From the NCBI GenBank assembly GCA_964030785.1, contig OZ034979.1, positions 11,882,883-11,946,882 on the forward strand: a stretch of DNA of 64,000 nucleotides, written 5' to 3'. The notes under the pieces were generated by a model, which saw only the letters and a program-made list of their open reading frames with translations, was not told the origin of the DNA and made no database searches. The position numbers and the translations under genes were made by a program. Source of the stretch: Siderastrea siderea (taxonomy: Eukaryota > Cnidaria > Anthozoa > Scleractinia > Rhizangiidae). Each line of letters begins with the position of its first letter. Position 1 is the stretch's first letter. This document shows positions 11,175-64,000 of the stretch, piece after piece.

Positions 11175-11626
11175 GGGCGAGTTTCATAAAACTTATCGTC
11201 CAGCGTATAACTTGTAATGTCAGACGTTCACTCCAGTTAAAGTCACTGCTATTTTAACGTCGGACGTTAGTAGTTACGTCCGGCGTTAGGTTTAAAGCAA
11301 CTCACACTTGAACCTTTTCTAAGCACTTTTCTGTGGTGCTGTGTATTATCCTTTCCATGGTGGCTCTTAGGCTTTAGAATCTGTGGAGGTCAGTGGTAAT
11401 TATATTAGTGGGTGAATTATGATCGTTCGGATGAGTGTATTTATGAAACTACGCTCGCCGGACAATCACACTTCACCAGAGGAGTGACTCCTGGGATGGG
11501 TTGCATAAAACCTAACACCGGGTGTAACTGTTAACGTCAGACATCAGTAAAATAGTGACTTTCTGACTGGAGTGAACGTCTGACGTTAGAAGTTACGCCG
11601 GACGTTAAGTTTTATGCAACTCGCCC
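11175..11626. mobile_element. 452-bp MITE with long inverted, subrepeated ends
   Basis: The left end GGGCGAGTTTCATAAAACTT and the right end AAGTTTTATGCAACTCGCCC are inverted copies. Both arms contain internal inverted ACGTC(G/A)GACGTT motifs over about 130 bp. There is no coding capacity. The TAACGTC(C/A)GACGTTA subrepeats resemble transposase-binding arrays. No clear target duplication was identified. Confidence 0.7.
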
Positions 11627-13137
11627 ATGGGCCGGCTCAAACCATTTGCAATGAAGTGTTGTTAAATTGTGACCGATCAAATGAAAGCTTTAAAACAACA
11701 CCTTTTATGGTGTTGTTCAGTTATTAGCTTGTACTAGGTAATGAATATCTGAATATGAATATCTTTATATCTAAATTTTCATATATATCTTAATTATTAT
11801 ATGATATGAATATCTTTTGATTTTGTTGATGAACCGGCCCGAAGAGCCCAAGAGACAATTAGAGCGACTACACTAAAGAAATTACTTTCCTGTCAGTTGC
11901 CTGATTCTCAGACTGTCCGAGGTCGTCCTCTATCTCCCCTTAGGAGAGAGCAAAGAAACTCTCCAACTGTCAGAGATTCAGGCTATCCTATCAGAAGTGC
12001 TATTTCTCCACTCCCGATTTTGGTGTTTTGAGTGGGGTGTTTTTATTTTTTGGCAAGTGGGTGTATTTTTGGTTCTGAAAGATTTACTGTGGATGCTTAC
12101 CTTGGATAAGAAGAAAGGTTAGACAAGTATTTTCAACAGAATTATTGGCTAGTTTTAATCATGGATATATTCGGGCGGTAGATCAAGGCTTCCGTCAATT
12201 TTAAATGCCTTAGAATTTTCGGGGAATTATCAATGTGAAAATGCCTGCGACAAAGGAAACAGAGTCATTTCAGGTCATCCTCATTGTCACGCCGTGACAA
12301 CGGCGTCTCACAACGTCAATGACGTCATGTCTGTTGTAATCCAGAGTTTGAGTGGTTGATTATTACATCCATCCGCATTGATCCTGCTTCTGTGTAAACT
12401 TCATTAAGTACACGCCAGTGAATAACAACTTACGAATGTGAATAAGAGTAAAAGAAGACCTACAGGAAGTGAAACAGAACAGAACCTTGTGGATATTATA
12501 GTGACATCCAGCTAAAAAAGGTAATAACATTTGTCAACTGGTGTGCTATGCTTTGTTTATTGACCGATTATTTCTTGAGTTATTCGAACATCGGATGTCT
12601 CCACGCAAACTAGCACTTGAGAAACAAGCCTACTGCTCATATAATATATAGATTTAGCCATGCCTAAAAGCGGAGCCTCCAAGGAATAAACTGGTGCTCG
12701 TTTCTCAAAAATAGTCCTGAAACTTTTCGCTCTGGAATATACTTCGGGGCTTTCTTTGGCTCGTTCCCTTTCGAAAAGTGTTTCTCAAAAAGCCCGAAAG
12801 TGTTCCGAATTGTCCTCCAATATTTTGAGGATCTGCTCTGTAAAACCAAGCTCGAAAGGTCATTCTAGAGGCTGAGCACAGCTTCATTTTTTTTTTCGGG
12901 CATCAAACTGAACACCTATTTTACTCAGAAGCAGTCTTGCTTGGTTTTTTAAATGTTTCCGTATCCTGTCATTAACTGTCAAGGCTTGTCAAATCTCCTT
13001 GGATTATTGGCTGTTGGCTTGAATGAACTTGAAACGGCGCTCATGTACAACAACAAAATAAAACTCACAATCAAAAATATTGTTTTCCTGCTCTGGAAAC
13101 ATGATTTTAAAATAAAATATTTCCTGACTCAGAGCGC
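11627..13137. other. Noncoding; contains a dispersed GCCTAAAAGCGGAGC repeat tag
   Basis: No gene is seen. The tag TATAGATTTAGCCATGCCTAAAAGCGGAGC near 12648-12676 recurs in diverged form at about 49541-49570, so it marks a dispersed repeat. ORFs around 12660-12890 on the minus strand have no recognisable domain. Confidence 0.5.
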
Positions 13138-13485
13138 AAAAGACAAAACTGAAAACCTAAAGAAGTGTGGCACAGTTTATCACATTCATTGTGATCAATG
13201 CAACAAACAATATATTGGCGAAACGTCTCGCGTGCTTGAAACCAGAATTAAGGAACATCTTTCAAGGGACTCATCAGCCGTTTGCGAACATTGCCAGCTC
13301 ACGGGACGGGACATTCGGTGGATTCCAGCAAAACAAAAGTTCTCGCCACGGAAAGCAACACGTTCAAACACCGCATAAGGGAAGCAATTGAGATCCGGTT
13401 ACGAAAGCCCTCTTTGAATAGAGACAATGGCTTCGAATTAGCCAACATCTATAACACTATTTTAGGCCCCTTGAGACCCTTATGA
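13138..13485 (+). pseudogene. GIY-YIG endonuclease remnant of a Penelope-like element
   Basis: One frame reads VYHIHCDQCNKQYIGETSRV followed by LETRIKEH, which fits the GIY-YIG nuclease signature (VYxIxC with two Cys, then YIGET and Arg). After a frameshift near 13330 the reading moves to the frame ending at 13485, with REAIEIRLRKPSLNRDNG, the usual Penelope C-terminus. No upstream reverse transcriptase is visible within several hundred bases, so this is a 3' fragment. A 27-bp sequence overlapping its 5' border (13113-13139) has an inverted copy at 13584-13610. Confidence 0.7.
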
Positions 13486-15319
13486 AGTGATATAACCCTT
13501 CTTAATATTCACATTTCTACCGTGGCTGTTCAAGTTCGGTTGGTCCGGACGAAATATTCCACTTCAACAGTTTTTAATTTTTATTGCACTCTGAGTCAGG
13601 AAATATTTTATTATTTTAAAATAAAACTTATTCTGAAGTAAATGGGTTATCTTCATCGCGTTCGGATGTTTAGTTAACAAATAACATGAACTGCCCCTAT
13701 TAGTCTGGTCAAAATTTATACCATCAAGATTGAAAACGAGCAAACACCAAACACGCTTTAAATTATGGCATAAGTTTTGCGGATGCGAAGTAAGCCCATT
13801 TAAAGTTAGGCGCTTTGAGGAACGCAAAAAAACTTGTTTTTCGGAAGCTTTTCGGATAAAATAGTCTTAAACCGACAACTGCTTCGCTTACTGTTGAAAA
13901 GTTCTAGGACAAGAAAATCGACAATTGCACAAACCGATCCGACAGTTAAAATTGAAAGCAATTATTCGCCGTAAGTTGCCTTGCGACTGTGCTTTGACCT
14001 ACTGTTATGAATAAACAAACACAAAATAATAAACAGAGACATCATTTTTGAAAGAGTTTATTCGAAAATCCGTAAGTTTATACTTAAATGCAGTTCGCAT
14101 TACACTTCCAGCATGGCAAAATATTCTAAGACTACATCTGTCACAAATCTGAGCTCGTTTTCTAATAATTTTTTGAAGTCAAAAGTAAATGACACATTTC
14201 TAATGACATAAATTCAATTTCAAAATGTAATTTCTTTGACCGTAATAAATACTCAAAATCATGCACCTTAAACCCTTTAAAAACTTCACTTACTCGGTTG
14301 TGTTTCAGAACAAGGCAAGCTCTCCGCCGTGAAGAAAACAAAGCGATGAGGTCCTTTGAAGGCAGCTTTGGTAACTTGAAGTTTTCGCCTGCTACCAGTA
14401 TTCTTTTGAACTTTTTCTTTCCATTTATAGGTATTAAATGTTTTTTTTCTCAAGTTTAAAACTACAGTACCGTCGAACAATCGTTTTGCCAAATAAATTT
14501 AAGCTTTTTAAAGAAACCTCTTTTTCAAAAGCGACGATGGTCATGCGATTTCCCGTCAAGAAAAACGCCGGTTGCCCAAAAGCACCGCGCAATTTCCCGC
14601 CAAGAAAAGATGGCATTCTCCACTCCCGGTCGGGTTGCCTTGGGACTTCCCTCCCCCTCCCCCAGAGTCTGTACGGACGGACGGACGTACGCTGACGTCA
14701 CAACCAAAATTTTTTGCATCGATACATTACCAAATTTCCTTAGCAATGGAGCTCCGCTAGGCTCCGCTATGATAATGCTTTGGAAATGCATATCTCAAGC
14801 GACTTTGGGTCGCCTTCAAGGATATAGGTACCTCTGATCTCGCGTGGCATTGTGCTACCGCTGTAAACAATATCAAGTGTACTAATGGAGTCGGGTATTC
14901 GAGCTTAATTGGCAGCTAGTTGAGTGCTCGACATGATCAATAATTTAAATCAATTAAGTAGAACAATTCTGCGTATCCTTAGCTTTCATCAGCGTACAAA
15001 TCCGCTACAAGGAAACTGTTGTCGACTAAGTATCTGCTACTTTGAAATAATACACCTCAAGTTCACTAGAATTCAACAACAGGAATTAACTGTGTGACAT
15101 GGGATGGACACATTATAATTACCAACATTCTCAGACAGCCTTAATATATGCCCATTCGCAGTTTTAATATTCCCTTTTCTGATACTCCCAAATATATCTA
15201 CTCCGAAATATATGTAACTTGCTTCGCAACGCTCTCGTCAGTTTCGCGTTGGCAAATTGCAAAAAAACTTTGTTCATTTCCGGGTGTGTGTCTTCACAGA
15301 TCTATTGAAGACCTGCGTG
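13486..15319. other. Noncoding; upstream region of the receptor kinase gene
   Basis: No supported coding region. A small GGACGGACGGACGTACG tract lies near 14673. The stretch before 15320 presumably holds the promoter and 5' UTR of the receptor gene, but no core promoter element stands out. Confidence 0.5.
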
Positions 15320-15340
15320 ATGTACCCTGGGAACGAAGAA

Positions 15341-56404
<41,064 letters not shown>

Positions 56405-56681
56405 GAAAACAGCCAGTATAGTCTGTGGCTGCGAGGATGGCTTGCCAAATCATGAACACTCTGGATATGAAAGAAACTTTCTACTTAAAAAAATAATAAT
56501 AATAATTGGTTGTAGCAACCTTGCATGCAATTTGTCTTAATTGACAGTTTGTCCCTTTTTTTTTCTTATGAATTCTTATTAGGGATAAAAAGAGAGAGTT
56601 TAGAAACGCTCGCTGAAGTACTTACCAATGCCACTATCCACGGCCACCTTATTTAACTTAACAGGCGGCACTACGATAATT

Positions 56682-56797
56682 AACAATTATTCTACGAGGG
56701 CGCGCTGGATATCGAATGATAGATAACCAACGAGGCGCGTAGCGCCGAGTTGGTTATAATCATTTGATATCCAGCAAGCCCGAGTAGAATAATTGTT
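56682..56797. repeat. Palindromic MITE-like element
   Basis: AACAATTATTCTACGAGGGC at 56682 and its inverse ending at 56797 frame an inner GATATC(G/A)AATGAT pair and a GGCGCGTAGCGCC centre. No coding capacity. Confidence 0.65.
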
Positions 56798-57172
56798 TTA
56801 TTAAAAACTTAACCACTATTAAAACAAAATCATGAAAGAACGGGAAAAATGAGAAAAGAAATTTAAACGGAACAAGAATCGATCACATGACTGAACGAAA
56901 AAGGCGCCAAAACCTGCGAAGTGTTGCAGCGTTTCATTGCAAAGCTGAATGAATCAATGAAAACTGCTCGAGGGTGAACAAAGTAGCACACGTTTAGGAA
57001 AAAATCTTCTAATTATTGGCTCTGAAATATGGTACATGTTTGATTTTTCCTCAACATTGTTGTAATCATCGTTGAAAGCGGATTGAAGCTGTTCAATTTC
57101 ACCATATAGCTTCTTGAGTTGAAACTGAACAAGTTTGTAATCCGGCTGTTTGCACAACGGAGGAGGGAGGGT

Positions 57173-58421
57173 TGTCCAATACACCCAAACTGACTCGATT
57201 CGTCTAAGGCAGTGACGACTCGTCTCGATTCGACTCGAATCGTCCCTTGTGTAGTCGATTCGACTAACTGGAAAGTCGATTTGCGAGACACTTAGAAAAA
57301 ATCACACAAGAAGGCGAACAGGGAGGGTAGGAAAAGTGGTCAAATCGACTCGATTCGAGTCGATTTGACTCGAATCGTCCGTTGTGTAGTCGATTCGACT
57401 TACTGGAAAGTCGATTTGCAAGACACTTAGAAAAAATCACACAGAAAGGCGAAGAGGGAGGTTAGGAAAAGTGGTCGAATTGACCCGATTCGAGTCGATT
57501 CGACTCAAATCGTCCGTTGTGTAGTCGATTCGACTTACTGGATAGTCGATTTGCAAGACACTTAGAAAAAATCACACAAGAAGGCGAACAGGGAGGGTAG
57601 AAAAAGTGGTCGAATCGACTCGATTCGAGTCGATTCGACTCGAATCGTCCGTTGTGTAGTCGGTTCGACTAACTGAAAAGTCGATTTGCGAGACAGAAAA
57701 AATCACACAAGAAGGCGAACAGGGAGGGTAGAAAAAGTGGTCGAATCGACTTCGAGTCGATTCGACTCGAATCGTCCGTTGTGTAGTCGGTTCGACTAAC
57801 TGGATAGTCGATTTGCGAGACACTTAGAAAAAGAATCACACAAGAAGGCGAACATGGAGGGTAGGAAAAGTGGTCGAATCGACTCGCTTTAAGAAGGAGG
57901 AAGGTTCATGTTATCTTCTTGTCGTTCCGTGTGCAAATCCTTCAGATCGACAACACAAGCGAGGGAGAAGGTTCATTGCAATTTTCCTGTTTAGTGTCGC
58001 ATCACGCTTTAAGAACGAGGAAGGTTCATGTTATCTTCTTGTCGTTCCGTGTGCAAATCCTTCAGATCGACAACACAAGCGAGGAAGAAGGTTCATTACA
58101 ATGTTCCTGTTTAGTGTCGCATCAGTGACGCTTTAAGAACGAGAAAGGTCCATGTTATGCGTTCCTTGTTGTCTTATTGTGTCACGCACACATACTTGAA
58201 GGACTTTACGACCTGATTTCCGTTGAGTCGAATACACTTTTAGGAATACGAATCGACTCGTCAAAATTTTTCACCTCCCTGCGCATTTATTCGCGACCTG
58301 ACTTCCGGTAAGTCGAGTTCCGCTAAAGGGACTTCCGGTGAGTCGGAAGTCTTTGATCCTCGAGCTGACTCGAATCGTCTTTGCTTTAAGACGATTCGAC
58401 TCAGTTTGGGTGTATTGGACA
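57173..58421. mobile_element. 1.25-kb non-autonomous element with TGTCCAATACACCCAAACTGA ends and internal tandem repeats
   Basis: The terminal sequence TGTCCAATACACCCAAACTGA at 57173 is inverted at 58401-58421. Inside are about five copies of a 125-137-bp unit rich in TCGA/TCGAATCGACTCG motifs (anchors near 57241, 57377, 57510, 57647, 57772). Two and a half copies of a 120-bp unit with GGTTCATGTTATCTTCTTG follow (57900, 58020, partial 58145). There is no transposase. A target duplication is not obvious. Confidence 0.7.
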
Positions 58422-59707
58422 TGAGTGGAGGGCAACGGAGCCATCATGTGCGTGTTTGATCGAACTGAAGACAGAACAAATTTGAACAGTTGAACTTGAA
58501 GAGGTAATTTCTATGCAGTTCAGAAGCAAGATTACTGTAGAGAGGAACATTAGAAATTCACCATCATAGTTTGTTAAACGCAAAGTGCAAAATGCAGTTG
58601 TTCTCGGTTTAGAGGTTGCGGACGGAATGGTAAAAACAACATTCAAACAACTGGAAAAGCGATTCAACTCAGTTTACATGGCATCCGATTTCTATCTGAG
58701 CATTTGGACCTGTTGGAACACAGAGCTACAACAAGTGCAGGTAAACCAGTGTCAATTTTGCGTGTTAAAGCCGAAAAACAATCTCGCCCTTCCTTCTTGG
58801 TAGTTTGCAGCTGTATTTTTTTAGTACTTGTTTAGACTGCTTCATGATTTTCGCACCGACACGCCATGAATGCTCCTGCCCCATTTCACTGTGTTTTATT
58901 TTATGATATTTTGAAGTGGAAATCCTTTCTGATAAAACTTACCGTTTGTTCAATTTCAATGATCGACGTGACGATCGATGAAAGAAATTAATTGTAAACA
59001 CAACGCTTAATGCTTAATTTTCTATTTCTGCACAGTTTCTTCAAACAATTTTGACTTGTGTTAGACGACGCTGTTGGTGATGCTTGTTGGTGACGCTGTT
59101 GGAATTTCTGCTTGATTTAAATTCGCTGCCAAGTGATTTTTCTCGTCCATTTTTATCGCCGGGTTGCTCACGAGGAAAAAACTTTCAGCTCACTTTGTTG
59201 TTGAGTGTTCATTGACCATATTTGGTCGCAGCAGGTATATGAGCTGATAGCCTAGCTCCGTTGAGCCAATCAAAATGCTAGAAATCCAATATACCTAGTC
59301 CAGTTTTTAATAATTATGGTTATGTAACGTGTTAGGGGACATATACGCTGTAAATTAAAAATTAAAGATTAAATTTGCAACCTGAGAGTCGCAAGCCAAG
59401 CAATGGAACCACGATGGCCTGTACTGTAACCTAGACGAACACTATTGATAAACTGGTATTAGTCGGTAACTACTTGCTTGCGCTTCTCTCAAAGGTTGCC
59501 CCCTTTAAAACCAACTAAAATAATAGAAACGAGTGGTGTTGACAAGGCATATTTTTGTTTTTATTTTAAAAGCTATGAAAATAAAGCTTGCAAGGTAGGA
59601 ACAGTGTTTAACAGTTTCATATTAAAATATGACATAAGTAATATTCTGAGATTTAGTGAAATCTTATACTTCTACCGATTAATGGTTACTTTGGTTGCCT
59701 TACATTT
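58422..59707. other. Intergenic sequence
   Basis: Apart from the repeat at 58430-58680 shared with 54360-54600, nothing is recognised. ORFs are short and without domain signals. Confidence 0.5.
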
Positions 59708-60932
59708 GGCCAGATAGAAAAGCTGGACTGGACTCTGGACTGGACTTTGGACTGGACTCTGGACTGGACTTTGGACTGACTTTTATTGACTTGAAATGAA
59801 CTTAATATTTTACTAATTAGTTAATAACTAAAAATGAAGTGAAAATTTTTTTTTCTACATGAATATTTTTTCGGGGCTAATTTGTAATTTTTTTTTTTGC
59901 TTTGTGCCGTTATGCACGATTTATATTTCTTCTGTAAAAGTTGTGCAGGAATTTTTTTTTTATCGTATTTGCCCCCACCCCCCTCTTCCAAAAAAAAAAT
60001 AAAAATAAAACAGAATGGTCCATCCCTTAAATAAAAACAACTCAATTTAATTGTGAACCACTTTTTAGAAACATTTTAACAATTTACCAGAAAACCCACG
60101 CTCCTCCACGATAGCGCGCAGTTCGCGCGATATAATTTTCGATCTGCGTGGAGCCTGTTAGTGAGTAAAAGACCTATTGTTTTCTTTTCTGGCTTGAAAA
60201 GTGTTGACAGATTGAAACCGGGGAGTAGAAGAACCGATTACTGCGCGGGTTACAAAATAAAGAAATAAACTGGGGAAACATTCGATCTAAGGCGCGGCTT
60301 ACAAAGACGTGAAGTAGGAGTCGTGCAGGCCTTCCCACACCCTTTTATATCTGTGATCGAATGTTTCCCCAGTTTATTTCTTTATTTTGTAACCCGCGCA
60401 GTAATCGGTTCTTCTACTCCCCGGTTTCAATCTGTCAACACTTTTCAAGCCAGAAAAGAAAACAATAGTTCTTTTACTCACTAACAGGCTCCACGCAGAT
60501 CGAAAATTATATCGCGCGAGCTGCGCGCTATCGTGGAGGAGCGTGGGTTTTCTGGTAAATTGTTAAAATGTTTCTAAAAACTGGTTCACAATTAAATTGA
60601 GTTGTTTTTATTTAAGGGATGGACCATTTTGTTTTATTTTTATTTTTTTTTTGGAAGAGGGGGGTGGGGGCAAATACGATAAAAGAAAATTCCTGCACAA
60701 CTTTTACAGAAGAAATATAAATCGTGCATAACGGCACAAAGTAGAAAAAAAAGTTACAAATTAGCCCCGAAAAAATATTCATGCAGAAAAAAAATTTTCA
60801 CTTCATTTTTAATTATTAACTAATTAGTAAAATATTAAGTTCATTTCAAGTCAATAAAAGTCAGTCCAAAGTCCAGTCCAAAGTCCAGTCCAGAGTCCAG
60901 TCCAGAGTCCAGTCCAGCTTTTCTATCTGGCC
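59708..60932. mobile_element. Foldback element with about 580-bp inverted arms and 9-bp target duplication
   Basis: 59708-60286 and 60355-60932 are near-perfect inverted copies around a 68-bp spacer. Ends read GGCCAGATAGAAAAGCTGGA. CTTACATTT flanks both sides (59699-59707 and 60933-60941), a perfect 9-bp duplication. Long inverted repeats with 9-bp duplications are typical of Mutator-like elements, which I infer as the source. The arms include GGACTGGACT(C/T)T subterminal repeats. Confidence 0.85.
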
Positions 60933-61084
60933 CTTACATTTTCAGTTAGTTTATCCAGGTTCTTTGGATTTTCATGCGGTGGAACAAACAAACAAATCGA
61001 TGTTTGTTTTTGCATTCAGAATAAACATGCGCTGCACAAATAAGTGAAAGCTCGCTTACTATAACGTACAATCCAAAACCACAC

Positions 61085-61520
61085 TGAAGACACCAGTCCC
61101 CCCCGGGAGGGGGGTACCTTCTTATATGGCCTTTACACGGCCGTGCCACTGGTCAGGGTATGGTTTTTGGCCTCTCTGTCCTGAACAGGGCATATAATTC
61201 TCATACGAGTCTGTCCGAAACAGAGTATGGTTGAACGATTGTCGTCGTTAAGTATGGCTTATACAGTGTTAAGCAATTCCAGATCAGAGACATTTGCTAG
61301 TCTCCAAAACACAATAAAGTTGGGTAAAACAAGAGTTAACGTATTTTGTTATTTGTCCTGAACAGGGACCTAAAATGGAAGGTGTTTTCCTACACAGGGT
61401 ACTTATTTCAGGGCTTTTTTGTCTTAACAGGATCAGGGCTTCAAACCCTCAAGGGGACCGCATACCATGGGTCAAGTACGAGTGCTCCCCCCCCTCCAGG
61501 ACATCAACCTGAACGATCCA
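61085..61520. repeat. Degenerate CCTGAACAGGG/CAGGGTATGG repeats
   Basis: CCCCCCCCGGGAGGGGGG at 61097 and repeated CTGAACAGGG, AACAGAGTATGG and CACAGGGTACTT phrases suggest an old tandem or dispersed repeat. The 76-codon ORF in it is unsupported. Confidence 0.4.
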
Positions 61521-61682
61521 CCTCCAGCCTGACCTCTGATTGTTCAGTTTGCGATCTAACATCGGTTTTTCCCTAAATAGAACAAAACTCGAATTTTCGA
61601 TCGCAAGATCCGAAATAACGCGGCCTTTGTTTCTAGGATGTAAATTATATCGCGCACTCTGATTTGCTGCGTAGCTGTCTCT

Positions 61683-62187
61683 CTATATTACTATTACTAT
61701 TACTATTACTATTACTATTACTATTACTATTACTATTACTATTACTATTACTGTTACTATTACTATTACTATTACTATTACTATTACTGTTACTATTACT
61801 ATTACTATTACAATTACTATTACTATTACTATTACTATTACTATTACTATTACTATTACTATTACTGTTACTATTACTATTACTATTACAATTACTATTA
61901 CTATTCCTATCACTATTACTATTACTATTGCTATTACTATTGTTATTGCTATTGCTATTACTATTACTATTACTATTACTATCACTATCACTATTACTAT
62001 TACTATTACTATTACTGTTACTATTACTATTACTATTACTATTACTATTACTATTCCTATCACTATTACTATTACTATTGCTATTACTATTGTTATTGCT
62101 ATTGCTATTACTATTACTATTACTATTACTATCACTATCACTATTACTATTACTATTACTATTACTATTACTATTACTATTATTATT
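61683..62187. repeat. (ATTACT)n microsatellite, about 500 bp, with higher-order duplication
   Basis: The block is an almost pure hexanucleotide array with rare C, G and GTT variants. A 150-bp spaced duplication is visible: ATTCCTATCACTATT occurs at 61903 and again at 62053 with the same downstream variants. The array produces a poly-Leu ORF on plus and an Ile/Val ORF on minus, both artefacts. Confidence 0.95.
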
Positions 62188-62254
62188 GACCTATGTTGAA
62201 AACATAGGGTCTTAGTCAGCGTGAAGTTTTTCGCTTTCTATGTTTGTTTGTTTA

Positions 62255-62280
62255 TTTGTATGTATGTATGTATGTATTTT
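62255..62280. repeat. (TATG)n microsatellite
   Basis: Five to six TATG units in a TTTG-rich context. Confidence 0.7.
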
Positions 62281-64000
62281 TGATCCGGGGGGGAAATCTC
62301 ATGTGAGACGGGCGGGAATGCTCGTCGGAAAATTTAAATTAAAGCTATGCTAAAACAAACGGAGAACGCGAGACGACGTGCATCCATGCACCTTTCACAT
62401 GGGAGTACACCCCCCGGGGGAATTTATGTGGCACTATGTGGCACCAATCAGATTGAGGCTACTAAGCTAAGAGTACATTCTACCAATGAAAGAGCTGGTT
62501 AGAATTCGCTTACTGAAGCTGAAGGTCAGACAAGGTTAAGCTTACCGGCCATGTCGAATGTACATATGGGGACGGAAACGATCAGCGCAAATGTGCTTTT
62601 CTACTTTTACCTCTCGAATATTATATTTTCAGTAAAGGCTTGGTGTGGTGGAATTGATGGTAATTTCCTAAAGCTATTGTAAGGGCAGGTAAAATTGAAC
62701 TTTGTTGTGGCCAACGGTGGAACGTGAGTATTTGACAAAAACAATTAATTACATGTAACATCGTTCCAAAAATAGACTTGTTGACGAGAAACTGTAATTT
62801 AATTTGTTCTTTTATGATTTGTGTTATGAAACAGCTGTTTTGGTTATGTATCTTTTAGCAAGATGTTGATTGAAAAGATTGTATCTGTGCTTGATACGGA
62901 TAATTTTGACTGTATTTTGCAAGGTTTTTGAAACCGCTTTGTTTGGTAATTTGAAATTTATAGCGACGTGTTTGTAAGATTGCAATTTGCATAAATTAGC
63001 TTGTTTATTCAAGCGTGTCAGTAGGTTTTTAAACCTGTTTTCTCTTCCCAAAATGCGGTTTAGTTTTAGTTTACGATGTTGTGACCATGATTTATATCAG
63101 TCACATCCACAGATTTTCCAGCCGACATAGAAATGATTTCTTTCTTGGTTTTATCATATACGGGAACATATGGTTTCTGAATTTTTTTAGCGACGTGTTT
63201 AAGATAGCAATTTGCATAGATTAGCTTGTTCAAGCGTGTCTGTAGGTTTATAAACCTGTAATGTATACGGTAACATAGCGAGTTCACGGTACGCTCAAGC
63301 TCGGAAACTTCGTTAACTGCAAAACCAAAATGTACTTTTGAATCGTCTGGCAAAGGAATATGAAATACTCCCAGAAGGTGCGAATCTTTCTGTCGAAATT
63401 GTTCGAGAATTCCTTACAGCGGGACATTTTTTGGAGAACTCGGCCAGCTGCTGGCCATGTCATCTTAACACGACAAAAAGTGAAAAGTCCTAAAAAGTAC
63501 AACAAATCACAGTTTACTTAAAGAAAACAAAATACCAGTCTGCGTAGTGTGCATGGTCTGCAGTCTGCACAGTCTGCAGGCTACATTTTAACATGACCGC
63601 AATGACTGTCCTCTCCTCAAATTATTATCAACTACACTTATTTCTTTCACATCTTGTTGTGAGCTGGATTTATATTCTTCAGTAATATGCAGACAATCAT
63701 TAGTTGACCTTAACTGAGGTTTCAGTTTTAAATTTAATTTGAAGTTTTTATGCAGTCGTTTTGTTCTAGTGTCAGTTTGACTTTTTAGCCTGTAGCCTAC
63801 TAGCCCGATGGTTGCTCTATCTCCAATTTTGGTCCAACTGGGTTTTTAGCGGGATGTTTTTTTGCATTCCAAGGGTATTGCTGAGTAAACGAAAAAGCTG
63901 TTTTAGGCCTAGTTCAGACGCCGTACCTCTCATGGGCCGTACCAAATGCATTTTCGCTCCTAGGTCGTATTTAAGGGGCAAACTTTGCCGTACTCTGAGA
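62281..64000. other. Intergenic sequence with a diverged internal duplication
   Basis: Minus-strand translations at 62930-63010 and 63190-63250 share TRLNK ... KHVA-like text, and the DNA repeats GCATA(A/G)ATTAGCTTGTT and CAAGCGTGTC(A/T)GTAGGTTT, so a block of about 230 bp is duplicated. No recognised protein. CAGTCTGCACAGTCTGCAG short repeats lie near 63560. Confidence 0.45.

Noticed and set aside
14434..14837. Overlapping ORFs around 14.4-14.8 kb
   Set aside because: Several frames are open on both strands through a repeat-like GC-rich patch; no frame is favoured.
61664..62215. Poly-Leu ORF (and an Ile/Val ORF on the other strand)
   Set aside because: Both are direct products of the ATTACT microsatellite.
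63066..63505. Minus-strand ORFs near the right edge
   Set aside because: Short, unrecognised and part of a local duplication; not enough support for a gene.

Overview
The window looks like chromosomal DNA of a cnidarian, most likely an anthozoan such as a stony coral. It is AT-rich, intron-rich metazoan sequence crowded with mobile elements. It carries a receptor tyrosine kinase (RTK) with a Frizzled-type domain and a kringle, a Ngaro/DIRS-type tyrosine-recombinase retrotransposon with an SGNH-hydrolase ORF, tRNA-derived SINEs, and a 16-kb Polinton/Maverick (adintovirus-like) element. The species cannot be fixed from sequence alone.

Layout. 1-4.8 kb: A-rich DNA with an 87-bp minisatellite and a TA-flanked 441-bp MITE. 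4.9-10.4 kb: a decayed Ngaro-like retroelement (SGNH hydrolase, gag, RT-RNase H, tyrosine recombinase, 3' repeats and a hairpin). 10.4-15.3 kb: a MITE and a Penelope-like GIY-YIG remnant. 15.3-56.4 kb: one large plus-strand host gene. Nineteen exons, placed by consensus splice sites, join in phase into an open frame of 898 codons: signal peptide, Frizzled-like CRD, kringle, FN3, SEA, FN3, transmembrane segment, complete tyrosine kinase. 56.4-64 kb: intergenic DNA with foldback elements, CpG-rich satellite-like repeats and a 500-bp ATTACT microsatellite.

The large intron between the first FN3 exon and the SEA exons holds a complete-length Polinton (24601-40567) with 380-bp terminal inverted repeats (TIRs) and a 5-6 bp target duplication. 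Its genes are those of a virion-forming virus-like transposon: double jelly-roll major capsid, penton-like minor capsid, FtsK/HerA-type packaging ATPase, adenain-like protease, phospholipase A2 protein, collagen-like fibre protein, VLTF3-like zinc-ribbon factor, retroviral-type integrase and protein-primed DNA polymerase B. It also has small accessory genes, including two related Cys-rich proteins at the left end, one with an F-box-like motif. Several genes carry in-frame TAA/TGA codons or frameshifts, so this copy is not intact.

Most worth a second look: both Polinton ends fold into 82-bp hairpins; polB starts inside the TIR, so the left end carries a chimeric ORF with the polB N-terminus; the protease ORF has no ATG and lies in the -1 frame behind an A9 run; most start codons follow a short TATATA-like element at close spacing; and the host RTK combines Frizzled, kringle, FN3 and SEA modules, with an in-frame TAA in the candidate first half of its CRD.
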